Below are positions 35,157 to 43,828 of a DNA stretch of 48,188 nt, piece by piece. Every line of letters starts with the position of its first letter. Positions within the stretch are counted from its first letter, which is position 1. The position numbers and the translations under genes are program-made. The notes below the pieces were generated by a model that worked only from the letters and a program-made list of their open reading frames with translations, was not told the origin of the DNA and did not search any database. The DNA is from Acidobacteriaceae bacterium (GTDB lineage: Bacteria > Acidobacteriota > Terriglobia > Terriglobales > Acidobacteriaceae): positions 87,022-135,209 of the forward strand of contig PLHQ01000209.1 of the NCBI GenBank assembly GCA_003138975.1, written 5' to 3'.

Positions 35157-35336
35157 AGCTGCTCCTTCCCACACCCACGCGTGACCACGAATGTTCCTCG
35201 CAAGACTATATCAATTCACCAAGCCCATGTCCTCGGGTCATACCTTTACAATAAATTCACTTACGCATCCACCGTCTTCGTCGCTCCTTTGGGTTACACT
35301 ACACAATTCAACTTTGCTCTTCCGGAGAGACTTCGC

Positions 35337-36182
35337 ATGCCCGAACCGGCTCTGAGCGGTTCCGAATTCAAAAAGCAGTTGCATCAAGGCACGCCAAAGG
35401 TCGGCTTGTTCCTCAACTCGCACAGTCCCACGGTCGCCGAGCAACTCGCGCACAGCGGCTACGACTGGCTGCTCGTCGATACCCAGCACGGCCCCATGGA
35501 CCACGAAAAACTTTCGTCGATGCTCTGCGGAATCGCCAGCGGCGGCGCCAAGTCGATCGTCCGCGTCGGCGGATACGACGACCGTCCCGGCATCCAGCAG
35601 GCTCTCGATCTCGGCGCCGACGGCGTCCTCATTCCCTATATCAATACCGCCGAAGAGGCCCGCCACGCCATCAGCTGCACCAAGTATCCAACCGTCGGCA
35701 CGCGCTCCGTTTATTTTCCCCAGCGCAGCATGAACAAGGCCGGACTCCTTGGCTACGCCGGAAATTTCAATAAAGAAGGTATCGTCGCCCTGCAAGTCGA
35801 AACCGCCTCCTGCATCGAAAACATCGCCGAGATCGCCGCCGTTCCCGGCGTTGACATTCTCTTCCTCGGTCAAAACGATCTCTGCATGTCCATGGGCCTC
35901 TACAATAAGTACGAGTTCCCCCACATGTATACTTCGCCCGAACTCGATGCCGCCACCAAGAAACTGATCGAACACGCCCGCAAGAACAACATAATCCTCG
36001 GCCTGTTCTTGTTCGGTACTCCGCGCGTCGGCGAATTTCTCGACAAAGGATTCACCTTCTTCAGCCTCGGCAACGACCTGCATCACCTGGTCACCCAGGT
36101 CGGAGCCTACGTCAACGACGTAGAGAAAGTTTCCCAAGAAAAGAGCAACCCCTGGAAGCGACGCCCCACCGCGCTGTTCTAG
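35337..36182 (+). CDS. HpcH/HpaI-family aldolase or citrate lyase-like protein
   Basis: Metal-dependent pyruvate aldolase of the HpaI type. The frame opens at 35181 but the ATG at 35337 has GGAGAG nine bases before it and fits the family start (VGLFLNSHSPTVAEQLAHSG), giving 281 residues. The general base His is in VDTQHGPMDHEKL, Arg in IVRVGGYD, the metal-binding Glu in LQVETASCIENI, and Asp in FLGQNDLCMSMG. This is the fold that splits 4-hydroxy-2-oxo acids into pyruvate and an aldehyde. The exact substrate (for example 4-hydroxy-2-oxoheptanedioate) is not known and no other aromatic degradation gene is nearby. Confidence 0.85.
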   Translation: MPEPALSGSEFKKQLHQGTPKVGLFLNSHSPTVAEQLAHSGYDWLLVDTQHGPMDHEKLSSMLCGIASGGAKSIVRVGGYDDRPGIQQALDLGADGVLIPYINTAEEARHAISCTKYPTVGTRSVYFPQRSMNKAGLLGYAGNFNKEGIVALQVETASCIENIAEIAAVPGVDILFLGQNDLCMSMGLYNKYEFPHMYTSPELDAATKKLIEHARKNNIILGLFLFGTPRVGEFLDKGFTFFSLGNDLHHLVTQVGAYVNDVEKVSQEKSNPWKRRPTALF

Positions 36183-36199
36183 ACGATTCGGGCCAGGCC

Positions 36200-36240
36200 G
36201 TGTGGGGCGGACACTCTTGTCCGCCAACTGCCGCTACGGC
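36200..36240 (+). repeat. GTGG-headed palindrome between convergent genes (REP-like copy C)
   Basis: GTGTGG (36200-36205), GGCGGACA (36206-36213), loop CTCT, TGTCCGCC (36218-36225), then a small TGCCG/CGGCA hairpin up to 36240. It lies in the 141-base gap between the convergent aldolase and GT-C-like genes. Confidence 0.75.
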
Positions 36241-36323
36241 AACCACTCTGGACTTCCTTTGGGAATTTTGCCTCATGATCTGTTGCCAAACGAAGTTGAA
36301 CTCCGTGTATCCAGCTCCCTCGC

Positions 36324-38033
36324 CTACCGTCGCTCTCCATATGGCTCCAGCCGCGCCGGCCCATCCGCTTCGACTATCCAGAATTTCCGCCCGCGATAAT
36401 AATCCAGCAGCTCCTGATTTTTCTCCGGCCCCATATCCCGCGCCCACACAATCTTCGATCCATCAATATCCCCCTCGTTGTATACCCACTCGCGGTCAAG
36501 ATCAAAGTCCGGAGCATACTTCACCAGCACCACATCCCTCCCCGGCAACGCATCCAGCTCCTTCACAATAGCCGCGCGCCCCACGTCTCCATGCTGCCAA
36601 TCCTTTTCCGGATGCACATGCGTCACCGCCAATGCGATACGCAACAACACCGTTGCTACATACACCACGCAAACCGCGCGCACAAACGCTAGTCCCACAG
36701 GACGCTCGCGCCACTGAAACCATCTCAAATGCCGCATGCACTGCATCAGAAATAGAAAGAGCAAAGCCGTCGCGGGAGCAAAGTAGTGCGGCAGGAACCA
36801 CACCTCGATGGCCAGGCCAATGACAAAGATGCCGGCAATCATCCACGGCACCCGCATGCGCCGGTCGCGCGCCGCGCACGGCAGCGCTAACAGCACGAAC
36901 GGCAAGGGTGAAACCAGAAAATCCAGCCAGAAATAATAAAGTTTTACACCGCCGCGCCGCATAAACCCGCGCAGCGTCTGATTCTCCGTTGCCTCCCGCA
37001 ACTCTCGCTCATACTGCGCCTGCATCTTGGCGTGGTGGTAAGTTTTCTGCGGCCACGGTTTTTGCGAGATAAAATAGCGTCCCATGGCGTACGTTTCTCG
37101 GTTCACGTCATACGCCATGCGGAAAGGACTTCCCGTTACCCGGTAATAGTAATAGCCGGTCCACGCGGCAAGAGGAACAAGCGTCAGCACCAGCGGCAGC
37201 ACAATCCTCGCCAGCGAAACCCGGACCGGTGGCCCGCTTTTCCCCGACATCCAAGCCAACAGAGCAATCGCCACTCCCAAGCCCAACAAAAATCCTTCGT
37301 ACGGACGAGTGTTGGCGAGAACAGACAATCCAACCGCCATAATCGCCGCATCGCGTCTTCGCGCACCGTGTTGGATTCTAGGCAGCGCCCCCAGAACCAG
37401 CGCTCCTCCCACCGCCGGCAGGCATGCGCTCCAGTATCCGTTCGTGAAGTAACTCAGCAAACCCAGCCGCGTCACCACCAGCACTCCACCCAGCAGCGCC
37501 CATCGCGACGGTATCCAGCCTTGCAGCATCCAGCAGACCGCCGCGCACATCAGCGCCGATGCCAGCAATTGCCCGATCCACGGATTCCCCAACACCTCGC
37601 CCAGCGCCAGGATCAGCCCCTGTCCCGGCGGATACATCGACATATACGTCGGATGCCAGATCACATGGAACGTTTCGAAATGCACCCACATCGGGTGCGG
37701 AGGATTCGTCAACCTTCCATGCGCGAACGTATCAGCCGCCAGCAGGTAACTGAATTCATCGTGGTAACGCGGCAATGGCACGCCAAGAAGAAGTGCGCCC
37801 GCTCCCCGAATTACAAACAACGAAAGTCCCACAAGAAAAATACACAGCCCTTTTCTGCCGGCGATCTTCTTCCCGAACTGCTCGATCCGCGCCGGCCCCA
37901 GCGATGCCCATATCTGCGGAAACTTGATCTGCAGATAAACCACGAGCCCAACGATCGCAATCGGCTTCAAAAATTTCAGCAGCCACGTGACAGCGTGCGC
38001 CATCAGCCCCGCCGCCAGCGGTAGATTCCCCAT
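36324..38033 (-). CDS. Polytopic membrane protein, GT-C glycosyltransferase-like
   Basis: 569-residue protein with about 11-12 membrane segments. The ATG at 38033 has GGGGTGAC just before it. After the first helices an acidic loop HDEFSYLLAADTFAHGRL and VHFETFHVIWHPTYMSMYPPGQG resemble the first lumenal loop of GT-C transferases (ArnT/PMT type), in which the Asp/Glu binds the lipid-linked sugar and metal. The C-terminal 90 residues are soluble (YAPDFDLDREWVYNEGDIDGS). A transferase role is inferred from shape and the D/E loop; no family is certain. The downstream gap contains a GTGG palindrome. Confidence 0.6.
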   Translation of the reverse strand: MGNLPLAAGLMAHAVTWLLKFLKPIAIVGLVVYLQIKFPQIWASLGPARIEQFGKKIAGRKGLCIFLVGLSLFVIRGAGALLLGVPLPRYHDEFSYLLAADTFAHGRLTNPPHPMWVHFETFHVIWHPTYMSMYPPGQGLILALGEVLGNPWIGQLLASALMCAAVCWMLQGWIPSRWALLGGVLVVTRLGLLSYFTNGYWSACLPAVGGALVLGALPRIQHGARRRDAAIMAVGLSVLANTRPYEGFLLGLGVAIALLAWMSGKSGPPVRVSLARIVLPLVLTLVPLAAWTGYYYYRVTGSPFRMAYDVNRETYAMGRYFISQKPWPQKTYHHAKMQAQYERELREATENQTLRGFMRRGGVKLYYFWLDFLVSPLPFVLLALPCAARDRRMRVPWMIAGIFVIGLAIEVWFLPHYFAPATALLFLFLMQCMRHLRWFQWRERPVGLAFVRAVCVVYVATVLLRIALAVTHVHPEKDWQHGDVGRAAIVKELDALPGRDVVLVKYAPDFDLDREWVYNEGDIDGSKIVWARDMGPEKNQELLDYYRGRKFWIVEADGPARLEPYGERR

Positions 38034-38119
38034 GTCACCCCAAACCAATCGCTCTCACCTCGCACCGCCATTAGAATACCTTGTCCATCCCATCACGCCG
38101 CTGCAGTACAATCCACCTC

Positions 38120-38779
38120 GTGGATCCCCTGACTAACATCGAAGTTCGTGTTCTCGGCTCGCTGATCGAAAAAGACATCGCCACTCCCGATTACTATCCC
38201 CTGTCACTGAACGCTCTGGTGAATGCCTGCAATCAGAAAAATAATCGCGATCCGGTGATAACTCTCGATGAAGATTCCGTCGCTCACGCACTCGCCACGC
38301 TGCAGGAAAAACGTCTCGCCGGCCCCGCCAGTGGCGCCGACAGCCGAGTTACCAAATACGAGCACCGCCTGCAGGAAGTTTTCAACTTCGACCGCCGCGA
38401 GACTGCCATCCTCTGCGTGCTTCTACTCCGCGGCCCGCAAACTCCCGGCGAACTCCGCGGTCGTACCGAACGCATGTACCGCTTCGAAGCTCTCGACGAC
38501 GTAATCTCCACCCTCGACCGCCTCAGCCAGCGCCAACCTTCGCTGGTCGCCATCCTTCCGCGCCAGCCCGGCAGGAAAGAATCGCGTTATATGCAACTCT
38601 TCTCCGGCGACGTGCCTCCTGCAGTCGATGTGGCGCGGGCGTCCTCGCCCGCGTCGGACCAAGTCCGCTCCTCCACCGACCCCCGCTTTGCCCATCTCGA
38701 AAACGAAGTCCTGGAATTAAGAAGGGAAGTGGCGGAGATGCAGCAACAACTCGCCGCCTTCCGCAAACAATTCGAATGA
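38120..38779 (+). CDS. YceH/DUF480-family protein with inserted palindrome
   Basis: Protein of two winged-helix-like domains. The GTG at 38120 is chosen because the family begins at about NIEVRVLGSLIEKDIATPDYYPLSL; this gives 219 residues. Further family blocks are ACNQKNNRDPVI, KYEHRLQEVF, ERMYRFEALDDV and PGRKESRYMQLFSG. After that, residues 170-178 (DVARASSPA) are encoded by a GTGG-headed palindrome, followed by a coiled-coil tail (LENEVLELRREVAEMQQQL). The role is unknown. No good ribosome binding site is visible and a TTG at 38081 is in the same frame. Confidence 0.8.
   Translation: MDPLTNIEVRVLGSLIEKDIATPDYYPLSLNALVNACNQKNNRDPVITLDEDSVAHALATLQEKRLAGPASGADSRVTKYEHRLQEVFNFDRRETAILCVLLLRGPQTPGELRGRTERMYRFEALDDVISTLDRLSQRQPSLVAILPRQPGRKESRYMQLFSGDVPPAVDVARASSPASDQVRSSTDPRFAHLENEVLELRREVAEMQQQLAAFRKQFE
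38628..38653 (+). repeat. GTGG-headed palindrome inside the YceH-like gene (REP-like copy B)
   Basis: ATGTGG (38628-38633), CGCGGGCG (38634-38641), loop TCCT, CGCCCGCG (38646-38653): a perfect 8-bp stem. It is in frame and sits between the conserved domain and the coiled-coil tail. Confidence 0.7.
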
Positions 38780-38874
38780 CTCCCGACCTTTCTCAGCTCC
38801 CTCCGCGGCCGATCTCCGCGATACGCTTTTGGTGTAAGCTCATACCAAAGCGCTCCCTCCAATAGGAGCACTCT

Positions 38875-39741
38875 ATGCATCGCCGCGAATTCCTCACTCG
38901 CTCCGCCACCGGCCTCGGAGCCGCTTGGCTCACCTCTAAGAATCTCCTTGCCGCTCTCGCGACCCAGCCGCTTCCCGCGAAGTTCTCCGCCTCCGACACG
39001 GTCACACTTGGCAGCACTGGCATCAAGACCAGCCGCCTCGCCATGGGCACCGGCACCGTCGGCTCCGGTCATCATTCGAATCAGACCGCTCTCGGTGTCA
39101 AAGGACTCTCTGATCTCCTGCTCAATGGCTACGATCAAGGTCTGCGTTTCTTCGACGCCGCCGACGCCTATGGAAGCCATCCTCACGTAGCCGAGGCGCT
39201 CAAACATATCCCTCGCGACAAAGTCACCGTGCTCACGAAGACCTGGGCCCGCGATCCCGCCACTGCCCGCGCCGATCTTGACCGCTTCCGCCGCGAGCTC
39301 GGCACCGACTATCTCGACATCTGCCTCATGCACTGCGTCACCGAACCTGATTGGACCGAGCGCTACAAAGGCGTGATGGACGTCTTCTCCGAAGCCAAGC
39401 AGAAGGGAATCATCCGCGCTCACGGCTGTTCCTGCCATAGCATCGAAGCTCTGCGCGCCGCCGCGAAATCACCCTGGGTCGAAGTCGATTTCGCCCGCAT
39501 CAATCCCATCGGCTCCCACATGGACGCAGACCCTCAAACCGTCGTGAGCGTCCTTCGCGAAATGAAATCCGCCGGCAAAGCCGTGGTCGGTATGAAAATT
39601 CTCGGCCAGGGCGATCTCGCCAAGCGGCAGGATGAAGCCATCAGATACGCCCTGTCGCTCGGCATTCTCGACGCCTTCACCATCGGCACCGAAAGCAAGT
39701 CCCAACAAGAAGATCTGATCCGTCGAATCGCAGCCGCATAA
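38875..39741 (+). CDS. Tat-exported aldo/keto reductase
   Basis: 288-residue NADPH-dependent oxidoreductase of the aldo/keto reductase superfamily. It starts with a twin-arginine signal (RREFLTRSATGLG) and a GGAGC ribosome binding site (TAGGAGC) before the ATG. The barrel has the tetrad D (FDAADAYG), Y in the same motif, K (VLTKTWARDP) and H (LMHCVTEPDW). C-terminal IGTESKSQQEDLI is the cofactor side. Such exported AKRs with Tat signals are common in Acidobacteriota and Planctomycetota. The substrate is unknown. It ends in a gap with two GTGG palindromes. Confidence 0.85.
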   Translation: MHRREFLTRSATGLGAAWLTSKNLLAALATQPLPAKFSASDTVTLGSTGIKTSRLAMGTGTVGSGHHSNQTALGVKGLSDLLLNGYDQGLRFFDAADAYGSHPHVAEALKHIPRDKVTVLTKTWARDPATARADLDRFRRELGTDYLDICLMHCVTEPDWTERYKGVMDVFSEAKQKGIIRAHGCSCHSIEALRAAAKSPWVEVDFARINPIGSHMDADPQTVVSVLREMKSAGKAVVGMKILGQGDLAKRQDEAIRYALSLGILDAFTIGTESKSQQEDLIRRIAAA

Positions 39742-39771
39742 TCGAACGGAAAGAATTAACTAACAATTGCC

Positions 39772-39914
39772 GGGTGGGGACAGCCGCCCGCGGCTATCCT
39801 GCCGGCCGAAGCCCGGCTCTTTTGCCACACTACTGAAAGGCTCCGGGTTTGGGTGGCGCTGCGCTTTCAGCGCTGCGATCACGACTTATCTAGCTGGAAC
39901 CGGGCTTCAGCCCG
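39772..39914 (+). repeat. Two GTGG-headed palindromes in tandem (REP-like copies F and E)
   Basis: Copy F: GGGTGG (39772-39777), GGACAGCCG, loop CCCG, CGGCTATCC (to 39799; one mismatch). Copy E: GGGTGG (39851-39856), CGCTGCGCT, loop TTC, AGCGCTGCG (to 39877; one T-T mismatch), followed by a second hairpin CGGGC/GCCCG at 39901-39914. The heads are 79 bases apart in the same direction. They lie between the convergent aldo/keto reductase and the next minus-strand gene. Confidence 0.75.
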
Positions 39915-39929
39915 AGATACATTCGCGCA

Positions 39930-40394
39930 TCATTCCATCCCACGGAACTCCGAAACCACCTCGATACTCCCCACAATGTTCGCATTCAGCTGATCCAGTT
40001 CACTCGCAGGAATCCAATATTCTCTGTGCGTGGACGCTCCAACCACACGAGCCTCATATCCTTGTAGAAACTTCGTCTGCACTCTGAACCGCAGCACGTA
40101 TCCCGCGAAACCAGAGCGCTCGTCTTTCGTATTCCAGTCGCGCGCAATCTGGGCTGCGTATTCCTCGTTGAGCACCGGATAAAAGAAAGGCTGCTCCGGC
40201 AACCGGGGTGGAAACTCACGGAATCCGCTCGCGCGTACCAACTCGAATTCCATTTGTGCCACAGGCCGGTAAAGCGTTGTTAACCCCGTATTCACCCCTT
40301 CAGCATATCGAAGATTGATCGAGCGAAACTCTCTTGGACAAAGCCGCGTCCTCGTAGCGTCCGCCTCAACGCAGTAGTCCACAGCCCTATTCAT
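39930..40394 (-). CDS. Hypothetical protein linked to the RHS-type gene
   Basis: Not firmly recognised. The ATG at 40394 overlaps the stop of the RHS-type gene by 8 bases and gives 154 residues; the same frame opens at 40439, so other starts are possible. The conserved core is GLTTLYRPVAQMEFELVRAS, FPPRLPEQPFFYPVLNEEYA, ARDWN and HREYWIPASELDQLNANIVG. I have seen such proteins next to RHS genes and in many soil bacteria, sometimes labelled ADP-ribosylation/crystallin J1, but I cannot confirm the role. It could be a toxin domain or its partner; this is inference. Confidence 0.5.
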   Translation of the reverse strand: MNRAVDYCVEADATRTRLCPREFRSINLRYAEGVNTGLTTLYRPVAQMEFELVRASGFREFPPRLPEQPFFYPVLNEEYAAQIARDWNTKDERSGFAGYVLRFRVQTKFLQGYEARVVGASTHREYWIPASELDQLNANIVGSIEVVSEFRGME

Positions 40395-41528
40395 CCATTG
40401 TCGGCATGCCATGTTCAAAAAAGAATTTCTTTTTCTCACTAGTAGGAAGGCTCACGATGGTTTCGATGACCTCGTGCCTCTGATCGAATACATAGTCATA
40501 CCGATAGACTGCGCCATCCGCCAACGTTTGCTCTGAAACCCTGCTTCCATCCTGGTAAACGTTCCGGAGAAGTACTCTCCAGTTTCCGTCGGTAATGGTG
40601 GTCATGAGATACGGATCGTAGCCCGGCGCACGGAGAAGCGGCGCATACTCGAAGCGATATAACACATGCAACCCATCCGCCACAGTCTCCAAGTGCCCGT
40701 TGAACCCGTATGAATATTTCCGAACATTGCCCGCGTCGTCCTTGGCCTCGACGATTCGATGTGCTTGATCGTATTTGAAGTCAATCTTGTGCCCAGCGGG
40801 AGAAATCAGCTGCTGCAAGTCTCGCTGTTTATCGCGTCTCAACTGTATGCCATAGCCGGCGGCATCCTGCATCTCGAGAGCGACGCCCTGCGCGTAACTC
40901 TTCGCGTTGTAGGCTTCAGGAAAAAGGAACCGCCGGCCATCGCGGAAATGCAGAGTCCAGCCATCGCCATTCCAGGCAATCTGTGCCCCGTAAAACTCAG
41001 AGGAAGTTCCATCGTGCCGAAAGACCGCATCAGCGTAACCAGTTCCTTTGGAGATCCGGCGAAAATGGATTTCGCGTCCATCTTCCAAGTTCAGGTCCAT
41101 ATAGGTGTAGGGAAATCTTGTACCGGTCGGGCACACGTCGTAGGGATGATTCGTTCCTGCGCCGAATGCCCGAGCGTAGAAATCCCAAACACGATACGTT
41201 CGCGTCAGAGACAAGGGCATAGCATCAGGAACGAACAAGTCAGTCTGGCGAAGCACAAACATCCCGAATGCAGATCGACTTCAAATTCGTTCACCGGGGA
41301 GTCGTGATGAACCGTCGGTTCGATCCGCAGAATGGAGCTCTTGAACTTAACGCCTTCCGGTCCCAGGTCAGTCGGAGAAATCACGAGATACGGGTAGGAA
41401 CCGTCCCACGCCGGAGGCGAATCCGTGAAAGGTAGAAGCTCAACCTTTACCGGGCGAGCAGCAGGTTTCCGAAATGTGAGAAAGGCGGAGCTGGCCAGCA
41501 GCACCACAAGCACACACCACTTCCACAT
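40387..41528 (-). pseudogene. RHS/YD-type secreted protein interrupted by a frameshift
   Basis: Two overlapping frames together make one RHS-type protein. The first (41528-41205) has a signal peptide and reads NEFEVDLHSG near its end. The second (from an ATG at 41262) begins MFVLRQTDLFVPDAMPLSLTRTYR, which in intact relatives follows directly after the HSG. One base is missing at the junction (GGATG where GGAATG is expected), so a one-base deletion fits. The second part has YD-like strands such as YDQAHRIVEAKDDAGNVRKYSYGFNGHLETV. An intact product would be about 380 residues, short for RHS. It may be a true pseudogene, a sequencing error, or a start within an overlap; the last is least likely. 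Confidence 0.6.
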
Positions 41529-41752
41529 CGGCGGATGCTAGAAATGACTCTTTCCCATCACCTGATGCCAGTCACCGAACCATAGTCCCCGAGCTTTACC
41601 TTACTACGTGTTCCGCGCCCCACACAGTGTCCATCTCACCACGATCATCCATACCTGGCCGCCACCTAACCCCCGCAAAATCAACGCCCCGCCCACTGGC
41701 CCCCTCCATGCACTCTCCTTAAGCGCTGCTCAGCAGCAGGAGGTGACCAATC

Positions 41753-42709
41753 ATGACCCGTATCAACTTGTTTCGCTCTACCCCATCCACTCTGAATTCC
41801 GTTAGTTGGGGTAAGAAGAACTTCGACAACACCAGCACGCTGACCTTCGCCGCTCTCCTGATCGTTTGTTCAGTAGCCGTCGGATGCTCCAGCGATAAAC
41901 CAAAACCCATAAGCTCCACCAACGAATCTCCAATCACTCAACCCACGCCGCCCGTCACAACCAGTTCCACGCCCACGCCGGAAATGCCCATGCAGCAGGC
42001 CGCCGCCAAGCCTGTGCGCAAGAGAGTCGTCCACAAAGCTCCGGCAACCCTAACGTACGTGGATAAAACTTCCGGAGTCTCTTTCCAATATCCGCGCAAG
42101 GACGCGCTCAAGACCGGCGACGCCGCTACCGAACTCGTTTCCTCCGGTCCCATTCCCATGGACTTCGTGCAGCCCGGGGGAGTCGCGCTCGCAGCCGTTG
42201 CCATTCCCGAGTCCACCTATCCCAACTCGGACCTGGCCTCGGCCTTCTTCAACGTCAGCGTGAACAAAACTCTTACTGCGGATCAGTGCGGCGAGTTCTC
42301 CGTCCCGCAGCCCAACCCCGCAGCCCCGGCCGATCCCACGGTCCAAGCCACGGCGCAGCTGGCGACTTCGCCGATTTCTAAATTGATGATCGGTGACATG
42401 GAACTCCAGTCCAGCGAAACCAACCTTGGTGGGCAAACCACGACCGGCCCTCGCGAACAAGCGTCGAAGTACTACCACGTCTTCCAGAACGGCGCCTGCT
42501 ACGAATTCGCCCTGAAAGTCGCAACCACCGGACCCGACCCTACACGCACAACGGAATCCACCACCAAAAACGTCGACCGTGACGAAGTCTTTCACCGCCT
42601 CGAGAAAATCCTGGCCACCGTGAAGATCAATCTGGTCACCGCTCCTGAAGTCAACGCCGAAGTCAAAATGAATGCGCAACCCACGCCCGCGGAAACCCCA
42701 GCCCAGTAA
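41753..42709 (+). CDS. Lipoprotein of unknown function
   Basis: 318-residue exported lipoprotein. The ATG at 41753 has a very good AGGAGGTGA about six bases upstream. After a long positively charged head (about 30 residues), the hydrophobic core and lipobox VAVGC (Cys about 45) are seen. The next 60 residues are Thr/Pro/Ser-rich linker. Residues about 98-300 form a globular part with LTYVDKTSGVSFQYPRKDAL, ASAFFNVSVNK, and SKYYHVFQNGACYEFALKVAT, a pattern of stress-type surface lipoproteins; no family name can be given. Two Cys (in DQCGEF and GACYEF) may pair. The C-terminus is Ala/Pro-rich. Confidence 0.7.
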   Translation: MTRINLFRSTPSTLNSVSWGKKNFDNTSTLTFAALLIVCSVAVGCSSDKPKPISSTNESPITQPTPPVTTSSTPTPEMPMQQAAAKPVRKRVVHKAPATLTYVDKTSGVSFQYPRKDALKTGDAATELVSSGPIPMDFVQPGGVALAAVAIPESTYPNSDLASAFFNVSVNKTLTADQCGEFSVPQPNPAAPADPTVQATAQLATSPISKLMIGDMELQSSETNLGGQTTTGPREQASKYYHVFQNGACYEFALKVATTGPDPTRTTESTTKNVDRDEVFHRLEKILATVKINLVTAPEVNAEVKMNAQPTPAETPAQ

Positions 42710-42718
42710 TCGCAAAAC

Positions 42719-42764
42719 GGCGCCGGTCATAACCCTGCGGTGAAAAGAAAGCATGACCGGCGCC
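42719..42764. terminator. Perfect 12-bp inverted repeat after the lipoprotein gene
   Basis: GGCGCCGGTCAT (42719-42730) and ATGACCGGCGCC (42753-42764) pair with a 22-base loop, starting ten bases after the lipoprotein stop. There is no T-run, so it could be a terminator-like mRNA end or a protein-binding palindrome in the upstream region of the next gene. Confidence 0.5.
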
Positions 42765-42853
42765 AGCGCGGGCTGGACGCTCGTCTCGGCCTGCCCTTCC
42801 GTGTCGAGTCCAAACCCAACCTGCCGCATCCAACCTTAGACATGGAGGTCCCT

Positions 42854-43753
42854 ATGCACGTTATTCTTGGAGCAAACGGCAACACTGGACACGTAGTAGC
42901 AAAGACTCTTCTTGCTCGCGGCCAGAAAGTTCGCGCCGTCGGCAGAAACGCAACTCACCTGCAGCCTCTCGCAGCTAACGGCGCGGAGATTTTCATCGCC
43001 GATGTCACCGACGCGTCCGCCCTCACCAAAGCCTTCCACCAGGCAGATTCCGCCTACGTCATGCTTCCGCCCAACCCCACCAGTAACGACTTCCGCGCTT
43101 TTCAGGATCGCGCCAGCGACGCCATCGCCGCCGCCATTCAAAAAGCCGGAGTCAAGAATATTGTTTCGCTCAGCAGTTTTGGCGCCGACAAATCCTCCGG
43201 AACCGGTCCGGTAGTCGGCCTTCACAATCTCGAGCAAAAGCTCAACCAGATCGACGCTGCCAACGTTCTTCACCTGCGCGCCGGATACTTCATGGAAAAC
43301 ACTCTGGCGCAAGCCGGCGCTATTCGCATGATGGGCTCGGCCATCGGACCCGTTCGTCCGGATCTCAAACTTCCCATGATCGACACCCACGACATCGGAG
43401 CTGCCGCAGCCGACGCTCTCTTGCGCCTCGCCTTCCGCGGCAAGCAAACCCAAGAGCTGCACGGCCAGCGCGATCTTAACTACACCGAAGTCACCACCAT
43501 CATCGGCACCGCCATCGGCAAGCCCAACCTCCCCTACATCCAGGCGCCGGACGATCAACTCCGAGCCGCCATGGTTCAGATGGGGATGTCCGACAATTTC
43601 GTTGGCCTCATCCTCGAGATGGCGGGCGCGCTCAATTCCGGACACATGCGCGCTCTCGAACCTCGCGGCCCCGGCAACACCACTCCAACGCCCTTCGAAA
43701 CTTTCGTCGCTCAGTCATTCGTCCCCGCCTATCAACAACAAGCAGCAGCCTAA
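42854..43753 (+). CDS. NmrA-like NAD(P)-binding protein
   Basis: 299-residue atypical SDR of the NmrA type. The start at 42854 (GGAGGT four bases before it) is preferred over 42842. The cofactor loop GANGNTGHVVAKTLL is at the N-terminus, followed by VRAVGRN and IADVTD. GVKNIVSLSSFGADKSSGTGPV and LRAGYFMENTLAQ are family blocks. Such proteins sense NAD(P) state or act on small quinones and lignin-like compounds; the role here is unknown. Upstream is the palindrome above; downstream is a strong bidirectional terminator. Confidence 0.8.
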   Translation: MHVILGANGNTGHVVAKTLLARGQKVRAVGRNATHLQPLAANGAEIFIADVTDASALTKAFHQADSAYVMLPPNPTSNDFRAFQDRASDAIAAAIQKAGVKNIVSLSSFGADKSSGTGPVVGLHNLEQKLNQIDAANVLHLRAGYFMENTLAQAGAIRMMGSAIGPVRPDLKLPMIDTHDIGAAAADALLRLAFRGKQTQELHGQRDLNYTEVTTIIGTAIGKPNLPYIQAPDDQLRAAMVQMGMSDNFVGLILEMAGALNSGHMRALEPRGPGNTTPTPFETFVAQSFVPAYQQQAAA

Positions 43754-43756
43754 TCA

Positions 43757-43800
43757 CACACGAAAGGCCACGCTCATTTCAGAACGTGGCCTTTCATGTG
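43757..43800. terminator. Bidirectional terminator hairpin
   Basis: GAAAGGCCACG (43762-43772) and CGTGGCCTTTC (43785-43795) form an 11-bp perfect stem, extended to 16 bp with one mismatch (CACA/TGTG ends), loop of 12 bases. T-rich sequence follows on the plus strand, and on the minus strand the A-rich arms make it suitable there too. It lies between convergent stop codons at 43753 and 43829. Confidence 0.8.
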
Positions 43801-43828
43801 CCTTTGATTTTGATTTCGCGGAGCAACG

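Noticed and set aside
35238-36227. 329-codon minus-strand frame over the aldolase gene
   Set aside because: Antisense shadow; the aldolase has clear active-site motifs.
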